Positions 21,773-32,943 of a DNA stretch of 64,000 bases are shown piece by piece. Numbering within the stretch: position 1 is the stretch's first letter; every line of letters starts with the position of its first letter. This DNA comes from Marsupella aquatica. Lineage: Eukaryota > Marchantiophyta. Where the stretch lies: positions 2,294,001 to 2,358,000 of the forward strand of contig OZ316897.1 in assembly GCA_973895155.1 (NCBI GenBank), read 5' to 3'. Position numbers and translations under genes: made by a program. The notes beneath the pieces are model-generated. The model searched no databases. It had not been told where the DNA came from and saw only the letters and a list, made by a program, of their open reading frames with translations.

Positions 21773-22839
21773 AAATGATGCTAGTAAGGACTAAACATCC
21801 TCTGAGTGTCCTAGCTTTGCGAGTTGCATTCAACTTCAATGATGGAGCGTGATTTTGGTCCAAGGCCACACATAGACTTTCTAAATTCCAATATAGGAGG
21901 AGACCAATATATCCAAAACCCCCAAGGCCACACTCACATAGACTTTCTAAATATTTTTCTTGGCAGGGGAATGATTTTTATCTTTTTAGTTATCTTTCTT
22001 AAGAGGGAGGCTATTCCTTTTTGGCTTTGTTTTATTGAGGGTAGTTTTTGTGGCTTCTCTCTGATCTCCTCTTTTTTCCCCGCTTTTTTCAACATATTTT
22101 CTGCCCAAAGTCCTTAATGTTTGACACAATTTTTTGCATGACATGTTTTTTGCTTGACATCTTACACATCCTATAACATTCTTTCTTTATCCTTTCCACA
22201 CTGGAGACATTCTCTACTTGGCATCAAGTATTGTAATATGTGATCCTGCCAATTCTGGGCTGGGGAATCGTCTGCTTACAAACTCAAAACAAATGGAACA
22301 CAATCCTGATTGTCCGCTAAAATCATATTTTATTTCCAACGTTAGATCAAGCTAATAAGGACCTGCTTGCATCCTTTCATGTCCTGTCAAACATGAAACA
22401 ATTTCCAGCCTATTAAAAATTCTGACCCATTAATCTAGTCATTATTTTCCCAATATATGCCACATATCTTGCCACAAGTGTTCAATTCTCCCTTACTACC
22501 CTTTGCACCATGCACCCTCTACCTTTGGATTGACTTCTACAAAATTCAATAACCCATATTTCACACAATGTCAACATTTTTGGACATATAATGTTTTTGG
22601 ACATGACAATTTTCAAGTACTATAATATGGAATCTTTCACACAAACACATCATTTACGCAATATGTTTTTTCGACAATGACATCATTTACACAAAATGAC
22701 ATTTTTTTGACATGGACATCTTTTATATATGCCACAATATATATTGGGTAATGCATGGGTATTGAATACAACCACAAGGACTATATGGTCAGGGTGACAC
22801 ATAACATGCCTCAACAATTAACTTGCAAAACTTTCTTGC

Positions 22840-23460
22840 CTTGCCTTGCCTTCACATCTTTGTCTTGCCTTCAATTGGCATATTTTTCTCACCAGTACCT
22901 CTTTTCTCACCTCAATGTGTTTTCCTCAATCATCTCTATAATTTTTTCTCACCTCAATATCTTTTGTGCAACGCACAAGTATCGGGCGGAATGGCTTGGA
23001 ATATCGTCGGGGTGACACATAACATGCCTCAACAATTATCTCATGAAGCCTATATTTTCTCGCCTTGCCTCCACATTAGTTTTGCGTTCTGGTTAGCACA
23101 TTTTTTTCACCTTGATATATTTTTCTCACTATCCTCTACCTTTTTTCAAACCTCAATATCATTTTTCTCACTTTGACATATTTTTCTGTCCTTGATATCT
23201 TTTCCCACATCGACTTCTTTTCTTGTCCTTCACATATTTTCTTCACCTCAACATTTTTTTCTCAGGTTTACATCTTTGTCTCACCTTGCCATGTTTTCTT
23301 TCCTCGACATCTTTTCTGACCTGAACTTCTTTTCCTCATGTCGACACCTTTTCTCTCAGTGACACCTTTTCTCACTTCTACATTTTTCTCTCCTCAACAT
23401 CTTCTCCTCACCTTGACATTTTACTCTCGTCAACATCCTTTTCTCATCTCTACATTTTTT
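22840..23460 (-). repeat. Degenerate minisatellite, T-rich strand shown (related to 59.57-60.62 kb)
   Basis: Many copies of words like TTCTCACCTTGACATCTTTT occur at roughly 19-21-bp spacing, badly diverged. The reverse complement (AAAGATGTCGAGGTGAGAA-like) is the same word type as the array at 59570-60620. Near its edges are imperfect palindromic words such as 'TGTGCAACGCACAAG' (about 22968) and 'ATGCAATGCAGGGGCATTGGG' (about 23462), also seen at the head of the other array. Confidence 0.7.
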
Positions 23461-23898
23461 ATATGCAATGCAGGGGCATTGGGCTAATTTTGCCATAAAG
23501 ATTGATCATATATATGCCACGAGCCCTATGCCCATGCGTTGCACGGGACAATGAGGGCCGGCCCATATATACAGTTGGGCTGGTGGGCGAGACTCAGGGG
23601 CAAGCGCATCGGGACCGAGGGGAGGGCAAGGCTTCGCGAGCATTGATACCCGTATACGTGTATCGCGAGGGGGGTCCATAATGAAGGCATGGGCATGGGA
23701 AGCCTTGCCAGAGAGGACAAGTGCTAATCGAACCGATATGAAAATACTCTAAAATATCTAATGACCAGTTTTGATTCCCGCAAATTCTGGATTTCATAAA
23801 TGGACTAAGGACTAAAAAAGAGGGGTTCCTTATTATAGTTATAATTGTAGATGACCATAAGTAAGAGGCTGGTGTGGTGAAAGGAAAACAAAAAATCT
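23461..23898. other. Repeat-rich spacer with a GC palindrome
   Basis: Contains 'CCCATGCGTTGCACGGG' at about 23532, a near-perfect hairpin head. It also contains two related segments starting 'TTGGGCTAATTTTGC' at about 23478 and 23898 and two at 'ATGACCATAAGTA' (about 23852 and 23934). No gene is seen. Its last 23 bases (23876-23898) are the left copy of the LINE target-site duplication. Confidence 0.5.
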
Positions 23899-26800
23899 TG
23901 GGCTAATTTTGCAATAAAGAAGATCATATGTCATGACCATAAGTAGGTCTTAGGTCTTTGAGCTCCTGGCTATGGAGTTCAGACTGTAGCACAGTTTTCG
24001 TGCCACTTTGACTACCCTCCCGCACTCAGTTTTTCTCGGATCCAGTTTTCTCAGTTGCATTAGCTTGCTCTTGCCGAGACGCATCAAATCGATATAAAAC
24101 ACGTCCAAAACGGTGCCATATCGACATACTTATGGTCACATTCATTTTTGCCATTTTTCAGTCATTTTTCTGCGATTTTTGTCTTCCTTTCGACGGTCAT
24201 ATCTTGGTCAATCTTTCACGGATTTCAGATTTCTCAAGTGCTTTGTATAGCTCTTCTCCGGGAGAATCAGATTGATCCCAAGAGCGGTCCAATTGGTCTC
24301 CTATTGCCCAGATTGGACTTTGATTAGCTCTCACGTTTTTTCTTCAATTTCCACCATTCTCACTTTCAATTAGCTTTGGGGACCTGTAGCAGTTCCTCGT
24401 TCACGGAATCCGACATTCTCATGTGATTTGGCCAGCTCTTGTTTGGGAGTGCAACATCTATCCCTACCGCGGTCCTTTTGGTGACATATCAACCACTTTC
24501 GGCTCTGATTACGATTCTGATTTACTCCATTTTTGGTGACGGTTTCCCTTGATCAGCTTTGGAGCATTCCTGTATTGCCACGTTTCTCCTCCGATTGGTG
24601 GTTGCCTTTCTTCTTCAGTTCTGACAAGGTGGCTTTTGCCAAGTTTAGTGGACCAGTTTGCATTCCACCATCTTCGGGAGCTGTAGTGCCAGCACGCTCA
24701 AATCAGCGGAGAGATATTCACTCGCACCGACTCCTCAACGGACACATCGACGAGTGCTCCAGCTTTGTTCCCGGCTGTGCCTGCACGTGCTCAACGGTTT
24801 TCTAGGCTAGCGGTGGCGCCATTTCTCGGATTTTGACGCAGTGGGCTCTCTCCACAGCCTTCCCTTTCTTTTCACATGTCTTGGTTGGGCCTTTTGTTGC
24901 TTCTTGATGCGCTTTTGCTTTTATCGGGTTGCGCCCTGTCATGTCTACGTTGAGAGTGTTGGCGCGGGGCAAGTGCCCAGCCCCCCCACACAGTTCTCCC
25001 CCCTCCTCCCCCCCACCTCGTGGTTGCCTTCGTGTTTGCTCTTCTTCATTGGATCTCTCTCATCTTCGTGATGACCCCATGCCCGATGCTCTGCCAGTCC
25101 CCCCAGTCTACTGCCCACCCCATCGACACCCTAGCTCCTCTCCCCACCCCATACCCCCTCCACCCCTCCAGCATCCCCCTCCGGCCTCTTCATCCATGTC
25201 GGTTCCCCCCCACCTCCTGTCCAGTCGTTCCTTGCTCCCTCCCTAGACGAGCACTCGGGGGGGTCACTATATGGAGGGTCATACATCGCGTGCGACGTTT
25301 TAGGGTTTGACCCCCCTAACTTTAAAGTGAAAAATATTTTTTTGCAAAGCCCTTTCTTTCTTAAAATTTTGTCATTTTTTATTAAAAAACCCCTAAAAAC
25401 TTTATAGAAAGTATTTTTTGCAATTAAATAGGCCTATGTGTTCTTTAAAGTCGACCAATCAATAAAACATGCCCTATGTGTTCTTCCACCAAACTTTGGA
25501 AGTCTTCCGCCACACCCATTTAAATGGGCCTATACTTCGTCGCACGTGATGTGTCACTTCCGTGGAAGTGACCCCCCCGAGGACGAGCATCCCCTGCATA
25601 CTTGTCCTGAGTGTGGCTGGGTTGGCCTCTCCCTTCCTCATCACCGCGGGCGGGGCCGGTGCCAAAGTCGCCAGCAAACACAATCCCAGCCCTCGCCCCC
25701 TCTTGACCCAGTTAGCTCTGCCCCTCCTTCCTTGGAGGCTTCCGAGCAGGCATGGAGTTGGGTTCGCTCTCTAGACCCCTTCCAGCCTACCATCCAGGGT
25801 ACATTAGACCTCGCCTTTATAACCACATCCCACTAGCGTTGCGCCCATTAGTTCGGTCATCCTTGTTGCAACTCATGCAACTTATCTTGGCGCATCCTAT
25901 CGAGGTCTCCTATTGGTCTTTACTCATGCTTTTTCCATAGTGGACTCTTACCCTTCCTAGTCACGGTGGTCGCGTGGGTCACTGTGAGATTGCCTCTTGT
26001 ATCTATCGTTTTCTGCGGGGAGATTGGGAACAGCTTCAGGAAGAGTACTTTCTTCAAGCCCGTTCCTTTACTACCCGTGCTTTGTCTGACCCAGCTCGCC
26101 ACTCTCATCCTCCAGAGCATAGACGCCTTCGTCGCTCTTGTCGTTTAGCCCAGGCTGGTGAATATCGTCGTGCGGTCCAGGCCCTTTCTCCCACCACACC
26201 AGCCCCCCCTGGCGAGGTCACCTTGACGGCCCTTCAGGATCTCCATCCGCAGCCCTATGATCAGCTCCCTTTGTTCATGGAGGATTTTGAGCCTGAGGAG
26301 GATCTTCAGTTTAGTAGGGACCACTTCACCTATGCTTTCCTCCATGCTCCGCGTTGCACGGCTGGTGGCCCCTCTAGCTATGTCTTTGAGCATTTTCGTG
26401 ATTTATTCCCCCCTGAGGATCCTCAGTCTGGTTTTCCAGTTTTCTTCTCCTTTTGCCAGTGTATTGTTGCCGGCCGTTTGCCTCCTCCAGTCTCTCGGAT
26501 TTTGAGTTCTTCTAGTTTATTGGCCATGGCTAAGTCTTCACCGGGTGTTCGGCCCATAGCTATTGGAGAGGTTTTTCTTCGTCTGGTGTCTCGCACACTT
26601 TCATCGCAGTATCGCTCTGCACTATCGGATCATCTCTCTCCACATCAGTTTGTAGTAGGCGTTCCTAGCGGTTGTGAGACAGTTATTGCGGGTATTCGTA
26701 CTACCTTGGACCTCCACCCTGATTGGGTTGTCCTCCAGGTTGATGTCTCCAATGCTTTCAATACGGTTTCTCGGGCAACAATTTTTTGTGCTTTGAGGGC

Positions 26801-28912
26801 AGCGGATCCAGACATCCAGTCCCTTATCCCCTTTGTTTTTATGGGTTCGAGGCCCCCCTCTTCTATAGTCATCACACCTCTACAGGAGTGTATACCACTC
26901 TTTCTTCTGTAGAAGGTACACGTCAGGGTGACCCTTTGGGTGGGCCTCTTTTTGCCATTGCCCATTTTATTGCTTTACGGGAAGCCTCCGCGGCCCACCC
27001 CCAGTGTATCTTCCCCTCCCTTTCAGATGACACCCACATCATTGGTCCACCTCTTGCTGTTACTTCTGCCCTCGCCACCCTTTCCATCCATTTGTTGGGC
27101 CTCGGTTTACGGGTTCAGCTGGTGAAGAGTCGTGCATGGAGTCCAGTTGGGTTACCCTCTGATCTTGCGCTTCCCCCTGGGTTCTTACGTCCAGCCGACG
27201 GTCTTCGGGTCCTTGGCTCCCCAGTCGGTACCGCCTCCTTTTGCTCATCTTTCATTGCTGACGCTCTCCAGGCTGCCTTAGCCCCTACTCCTATGCTCCC
27301 TAAGTTAGCAGACTCTCATGCAGTTTTTGGGTTGTTGTTGAGATGCATCCACCCTCGTGTGTCCTATTTGGCTCGGACACATCCCCCTACCGAGGATCTT
27401 TATCTACACCTCCGAGCGTTTGATGTCTCCATTCATGAGACTTTGGCCTCTCTTTTAGGGCCAGGTACGTTGCTCTCATCTCCGTGGCTTCATCGACAGC
27501 TCAATCTTCCTATTTCTCATGGTGGTTTTGGGCTTACTTCCACTGAGCGCCTTGCACCTTGCACCTTTGGCCTTCTTGGGCGCGTGGGCGACCGCCTTCT
27601 CATTGTTGGCAGATCATTTCCTTACTGAGGATTGACCTTTTTTACTTTCGTCTCTCATGGAGGTTGAGGAGGGTTCCCTCCCATTTCAGGTTCATTTGCG
27701 CACGGCGCGGTCATCATTACCCGATCCTGTTCGAGCTGCGTTACCTTCATTCCAGGATTTTTTATCCTTGGACCCCGTCCTTCTTCAGGCAGACCTTGTT
27801 GGGCGTATGCACGCTTTCACCCTCTCCAGCATCCTCACCGAGGCACCTGACACGGACCGAGCTCGGATTCTTTCTTCCAGAGGGAAGGGCGCAGGAGGCT
27901 GGCTTCAGGCCAATCCAGTCATTCCTCACCTGCGGATGTCTTCAGCGGAGTTTGCGACAGCCATGCGTCTTTGTATGGGCTTGCCCCACCCACTTCTTGC
28001 TGCTTTACCTCCTACTTGCACTTGTGGGAAGCCTTGTGATGCCACAGGTGTCCATCTTCTTCGATGCAGTTTGGGCAGCGAAACCATTTTTGTTCACGAC
28101 GCTGTGAAAGATGCGATTGCTCAGGTTCTCTCTGGCTCTTTGGTCTGCGCGCGGCGGGAGGTGGTGCTTGAGTTACCTGGTCCTCCATCACAGCGGTTAC
28201 GGGTGGATCTTACCATGGTCCGTGAAGGTCACCGTACTTTGGCAGATGTAGTGGTGGCAAACCCATTGCGCCAAGACATCATTGGGACAGCGGCAACAAC
28301 GGCAGGGGCAGCAGCATCACGAGCAGCAACAACGAAGGAGGCCAAATATGCTGCACGAGCTTCATCTGATAGCTTCCTGCCCCTTGCTCTTGAGATATTT
28401 GGGGGTCTCCATCATCAGTTCGACGGGCTTCTTCCAAGCTGCTCGGGATGTTCACGGCCGGATGGGTCCCACCGGGCCCCCGCTATCTGTTTTGATCATG
28501 CACTTTCGCCAACGCATTTCAGTCACCTTACAACGTGCTCAAGCTCGGGCTGTCTATCGTCGATCTCTGACAGTGGGTGCTAGTGTGACTCCGCAGCGGC
28601 TAGTCCCCCTAGAGGACATTCCTGTCCCACTTGCCGATCTAGTTTCGACACTTGATGTAGACCACTAGCTTGTTGCCACATTTGCTAGGTATGATGAGGA
28701 CCTCGGTCCATTTGCGGTAGTTTTAGTTCCTCTTTCTTGGTTTTTAGGGGTTTCCTTTTGCTCACTTCTTTTAGTTCCTCTTTCTTGGTTTTTAGGGTTT
28801 CATTTTGCTCACTTCTTTTGTGTTTGGTTTTGTCCACTTGGGATCTCTCTTGTTTATTCTTTTGTACTCTATTTGGTTTTTTTTGTAGAAAGTATGTGTA
28901 TAAAAATAAGAA
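23899..28912 (+). mobile_element. Near full-length LINE, copy 2, flanked by a 23-bp duplication
   Basis: The sequence from GGTGAAAGGAAAACA to AAATCT, 23 bases, occurs at 23876-23898 and again at 28913-28935 with one mismatch (an A/G). This is a good target-site duplication for target-primed reverse transcription. The 3' end stops at 'AAAGTATGTGTATAAAAATAAG' or just before, the same point at which the other two copies stop matching. About 1 kb of 5' leader precedes a Pro/Ser-rich stretch. The 3' tail holds a tandem duplication of a 47-bp segment (about 28731-28815). The insertion lies about 510 bp upstream of the start codon of the DEAD-box gene. The exact 5' edge is uncertain because the first bases resemble local repeats. 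Confidence 0.8.
24929..28668 (+). pseudogene. LINE protein: zinc finger, reverse transcriptase, CCHC, PD-(D/E)XK-like end
   Basis: Layout in order: a Pro/Ser-rich stretch (24929-25246); a C-x2-C..H-H..C finger (CPECGWVGLSLPHHRGRGRC, about 25608-25667); a linker with an Arg-rich RRLRRSCRLAQAGEYRRAVQ helix; reverse transcriptase with GVRPIAIGEVF, VDVSNAFNTVSR, GTRQGDPLGGPLF and LSDDTHI; a CCHC knuckle (CTCGKPCDATGVHLLRC, about 28017-28067); then RVDLTMV, LADVVVANP, KEAKY and FLPLALEIFG, resembling a restriction-like endonuclease. Breaks are a 7-base loss near 26837 relative to copy 1, a frame change and TGA near 27550-27640, and a frame change near 28430. Finger, RT, CCHC and nuclease in this order match R2-type LINEs; no APE domain is visible upstream of the RT. 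Confidence 0.8.
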
Positions 28913-28935
28913 GGTGAAAGGAAAACAGAAAATCT

Positions 28936-29448
28936 GTTACATAAACCCTTAGCAACTTTGAAGCTTTGAGACGAGACAGTCGTAGTGAAAGAAGCGTTTT
29001 GGTGAAGCTCGGTAGGAGCAATCTGAGCTCGATTAATAACAGTGTCTCTTTCAAGTCTTTCGCAACAAGGTCGACTCATTTTCTCAAGCTCCCTCACGCA
29101 AAGAAGTTTTAGCTCGATCTACTCACACTCTGTCTCGGTTTTGTTGATTCTCTCGTACACTAGGTTTAACCATTTTGTCGAACCTCGGCGCAGAAATCTT
29201 AGTTTGACAAACTCTCTGTCTGTGCACGCTCCGGCTTTTCGAGCATGATGAAGTTTGTAGAATGATGGCTGCTTCAGTTCTCTTGGATGTCTCTGCGGTA
29301 GTCGGGGGTCTCGGTTATCATGGTCTTCTAGGAACTGACACAAAATAAGAATTCCGTCCGATTTTGTCTGCTGTCTCGTCCGATTTCTCTTTGCGGATGG
29401 ACGGACGGACTGAATTTTTGTTAGGGAGAGTTTTCACTTCGCTCGGGG
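28936..29448 (+). promoter_or_regulatory. Upstream region of the DEAD-box gene
   Basis: About 510 bp between the LINE target-site duplication and the ATG at 29449. It must contain the 5' leader and what is left of the proximal promoter. It has pyrimidine-rich segments (TCTCTC, CTTTCG) but I cannot place a TATA box or start site. Confidence 0.4.
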
Positions 29449-32400
29449 ATGGGTGACTCCGAATCTGAGTCTGGCAGTAGTCCTCCATTAGAGGGCACTG
29501 TAGGGATGGATCCTGGCTCCACTCCACCAGCAGCAGAAGCTGCTAAGAAACGTGAAGAAGTAGGGGAGACACCTAACTCTGCAACTGGGACTGAGATTGG
29601 TGTCTTGAGAGACGGGTTGCCTACGATAGAAACGACTACTGCATCATCACGTCCTGCTGATCGCGAAGACGAATCGAAGGCCCTGGATGCTGTTCCTCCT
29701 CCTACTGCTGATCGCAAAGACTTGTCCGAATCGAAGGCCCTTGTTGCTGCTATTCCTGAAGCTAATGTGACGAAGTCGCCACCGAAGACGCCCCCCAAGA
29801 AGCAATGGGCGGATGAAGAGTTTGAAGAGGATCCTGTCGCAGGGCTGACGTTGGATAAGCTCATAGTGTCACCCGCTGATGAGGCGGACAAACCCGACCT
29901 TACCCTCAAGGCTGTTGCTCTAAATGAAGCCTTTGAGGCCCCTGAAACTGAGATTCGGAAGGTTGGTGATCTCTGAACTTTTTCTCTGAACTTAATTAAG
30001 AGATTGCTGTAGTTAGGTGCAAGCTTTCGTATGGTGTTAAACCCTAATGGTACTGGCAAGCACACCCCTTTCCACATGTGTGGGAATTCTGGATTGTGAG
30101 AAGACAAAAGTGAGGGCCCATTATGTAGTTGTAATGGGTCTCCATTCAGATGGAATAAGCCATACTGACGTAACTCCGTGATGCAGGTGCTTGCTGGTAA
30201 TACACCTTACACTTCAGCCAAAAGCTTCGAAGACCTAAACCTCTCAGAAAGCTTGCTGAGGGGTCTTTACTCAGAGATGAAGTTCGAGAAACCTAGTCGA
30301 ATTCAAGCTGAAACATTGCCCTTGATTCTGAGAGCACCCTACGAGAATTTAATTGCCCAGGCACATAACGGTTCAGGGAAGACAACGTGCTTTGTTCTTG
30401 GAATGCTGAGCAGGGTCAATCCGGCCATCAAAGCTCCCCAAGCATTGTGTGTTTGTCCGACACGTGAATTGGCTGTTCAGGTACCTATCAAGTCCAACGG
30501 ACTCTCCGTGTCTATCACAGCTTTGACACCGTGAGGTTTTGAGCATGTCTCGGTGTATTAGTGTTTTCCCCCGGTGTATTATGAAGGAGAATTTTCCTTG
30601 AGCAATAATCCGACCTAATTTTGGCCTACAATGGGACAACTTCATTAATCTACTTTAGAGTGGACTGTTAACCACAACCCTAGGATATTCAGCGTTGTCT
30701 CGAGTTTGGGAATACCAAGTATTCAGATTTTTGTGCAGGCAGTACTTAATAGTCGTACATTTGTGTTGTTTTGATGGACAGAATGAAGAAGTGTTATTAA
30801 AAATGGGAAAGTATACAGGTATTACATCAGCATGCACAGCTGCAGCAGAAACTGCCGGTGTAACTTCGTCAAGGCGAGAAAAAATTGTCGACCAAGTGGT
30901 TATTGGAACCCCTGGTACTTTGAAGCGGTGGATGACAAAGGATAAAATTTTAAGTACAAAGAACATCAATGTGCTAGTGTTCGATGAAGCCGATCATATG
31001 TTCGATCAGGTGAACTGATGTGTTTTGAGCTTGATCAGATGATCGAAGTCAAATTATCTGCACTTTCCGTTCACTTGTCTGAGGCGAGCAATGTGTGAGG
31101 AGACTACAATCTCTTATTGTGGATCCCCTGTCTTTCAGGATGGCTTCCAAGATGACTCTTTGAGAATTATGAACAACATCAAGCAAAGCAAGGGGGGTGG
31201 CAGTTGTCAAGTAAGAACAACCCTCCTTTACTTCTGATTTTAAAGCATATTTTGTTAATGAAGAAACTAGTGAATCAAATTATTGAGTGGGACGGCAATT
31301 TTCTGCATACTTGCACAATAGTTGTTTGTGGGGCTCAGTCGCCCTTCAGAAAACCTAGACACCCGGCTAAACTCTAAATAACAACTACTTATTTGCATTC
31401 ACTGAATGGCACCCCGTTCGGGGCATTGATTTAATTGCACCCATATCTTCCTTGGCAAAGGTGTTGATTTCTTATGTCCTGGTTGCTTGAATGCAAATCT
31501 GTAATTGCAGTAGCTCTCGCTGTGGTTGCCGAAGTTCATTTTGCTCCTATGTTTCGTCTATTTTGCAGGTTTTGCTTTTCTCTGCCACGTTTAGCGATAA
31601 AGTGAAGGCCTTCGCAGTGAGAGCGATACCTAAAGCACACAAGATATTTGTTCCAAAAGAGGATCTGTCTCTGGATGTTATCAAACAGTACCGAGTGAGA
31701 TGCCCAAGTGTTAGTTCTAAGGTTATGGTCCTTAAGGATAGAATTTTTCCCGCAGCGGAAAAATTGGGACAATCTATTATCTTTGCGCGGACGCGTCTGA
31801 GTGCCAGTGACTTACATAAAACACTGGAGGCCGATGGTTTCAAGTGCACAAGTATCCAAGGTGGTCTCAGTCATGAAGATCGAGATCGTGTGATCAGAGA
31901 ATTCAGGTCAGGAGAGACCAAAATCCTGATCGCAACAGATGTTCTTGCTCGGGGATTTGATCAAGCTCAGGTGAAAGCAGCTTTTTGTAAATGGCTGTTA
32001 GTGACAATGCTGAATACTGGCACCTTTGGAGCAAAGACAGTGTACTTTGTCTGACCGTTGATTGAAACTTGCAGGTTACTTTGGTTGTGAACTACGATAT
32101 CCCAACAAAGTCATCAGACGCGTATGAACCAGACTATGAGCTTTATCTGCACAGGATTGGTAGAAGTGGACGATTTGGCCGTAAAGGTAATTTCTTTTTG
32201 GATTTGGTCTTCCTAGAGTCTAGCACTTGCTGCAACTGAGAGTTATCCCTCCACATCCTAGACAGACTAACATCTTACTTTTTTGACTGCAGGCGCTGCA
32301 TTCAATCTGACAGCCAGTGACAAGGATGAAAGGATAGTGGACCTCATTTCTGCGCATTTTAACAAAGAAATTCCAGAGGTTGGCATTCAAATATTCATTG

Positions 32401-32943
32401 CTTTAAGAACATTGTTGAACTATGTGATAGAACACATTTACAGCTTTAGTTCTATCATTCACCAGTAAGTTCGTACCCGTCGTTGTACTTCAAGCTACAA
32501 TGTTGTGATGGTGAAAGAGGTCGCCATGTTGTGGCAATACGGACAGAAAGGGAAAGTTAAAGTAGATGGCTTCTGGTCTGGTGGTTTTGATGGGAGGGAG
32601 TTAGTAGGTGTTGACGCAAGCGATGGCTTCGGTCAACAAGTTTGATGCGGTTCTTTATGTGGGATGACCTGAATCGTAGCATTAGAGATCGTAGCATTAG
32701 AGACCTGGTTAGATCCGTTTCATAGAATCGTTAGTTTACTCCGATTGTAGAGGGACTGAGTCTGACCGATCCTACAGCTTGGAGATCTGGAGAGCACTAT
32801 GAGTGGATTGAGTGAAATTCTAACCACCATTCGATTCAATTATATTGCGTTTACAGAAAATTTGGGTGGTGATTGTTTTGCAGGTTCCATGGGATGACGA
32901 TGATGCCTTCGAAACGGTACTGAAGGATGCTGGATTGGCATAA
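29449..32943 (+). CDS. DBP5/LOS4-type DEAD-box RNA helicase, eight exons
   Basis: Predicted exons are 29449-29961, 30187-30480, 30782-31009, 31139-31210, 31569-31970, 32075-32186, 32293-32378 and 32884-32943. All have GT..AG borders and compatible phases, giving 588 residues. Motifs in order: Q-motif region [15 protein letters not shown], motif [25 protein letters not shown] (VFDEADHM), [21 protein letters not shown] and [13 protein letters not shown]. The pattern around [17 protein letters not shown] and PDYELYLHR is that of the DBP5 family (yeast Dbp5, plant LOS4), which remodels mRNP at the nuclear pore during mRNA export. The first exon (171 residues) adds an acidic Pro/Ser/Thr-rich N-terminus longer than is usual in the family. 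No break is seen. Confidence 0.93.

Larger units (their letters stand above)
20250..22750 (+). repeat. Dispersed repeat, copy A (interrupted)
   Basis: Segments at about 20250-20560 and 21860-22640 are similar, in the same order and orientation, to about 51445-52010 and 52075-52860. Shared landmarks are 'TATAATACACAATGC', 'GGGGTACCACAC', 'TTACAAAGC', 'GGCCACAC' before 'GACTTTCTA', and 'GGAACACAATCCTGAT'. In copy B the two halves are about 65 bp apart, here about 1.3 kb, because an APE-LINE fragment and a solo LTR lie between them. The family is unknown, and I see no coding content apart from the inserts. Copy A passes directly into the minisatellite at 22840. Confidence 0.7.

Noticed and set aside
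23520-23545. Helitron 3' terminus (hairpin CCCATGCGTTGCACGGG)
   Set aside because: No CTRR end at the right distance and no TC start could be placed; kept only as a palindromic head word.
24929-25246. Pro/Ser-rich ORF as an independent host gene
   Set aside because: It lies within the LINE between its leader and the zinc finger and is low complexity; treated as the N-terminal part of the LINE protein.
29421-30107. Minus-strand ORF of 228 codons
   Set aside because: It is the mirror of exon 1 and intron 1 of the DEAD-box gene, whose plus-strand reading is clear.
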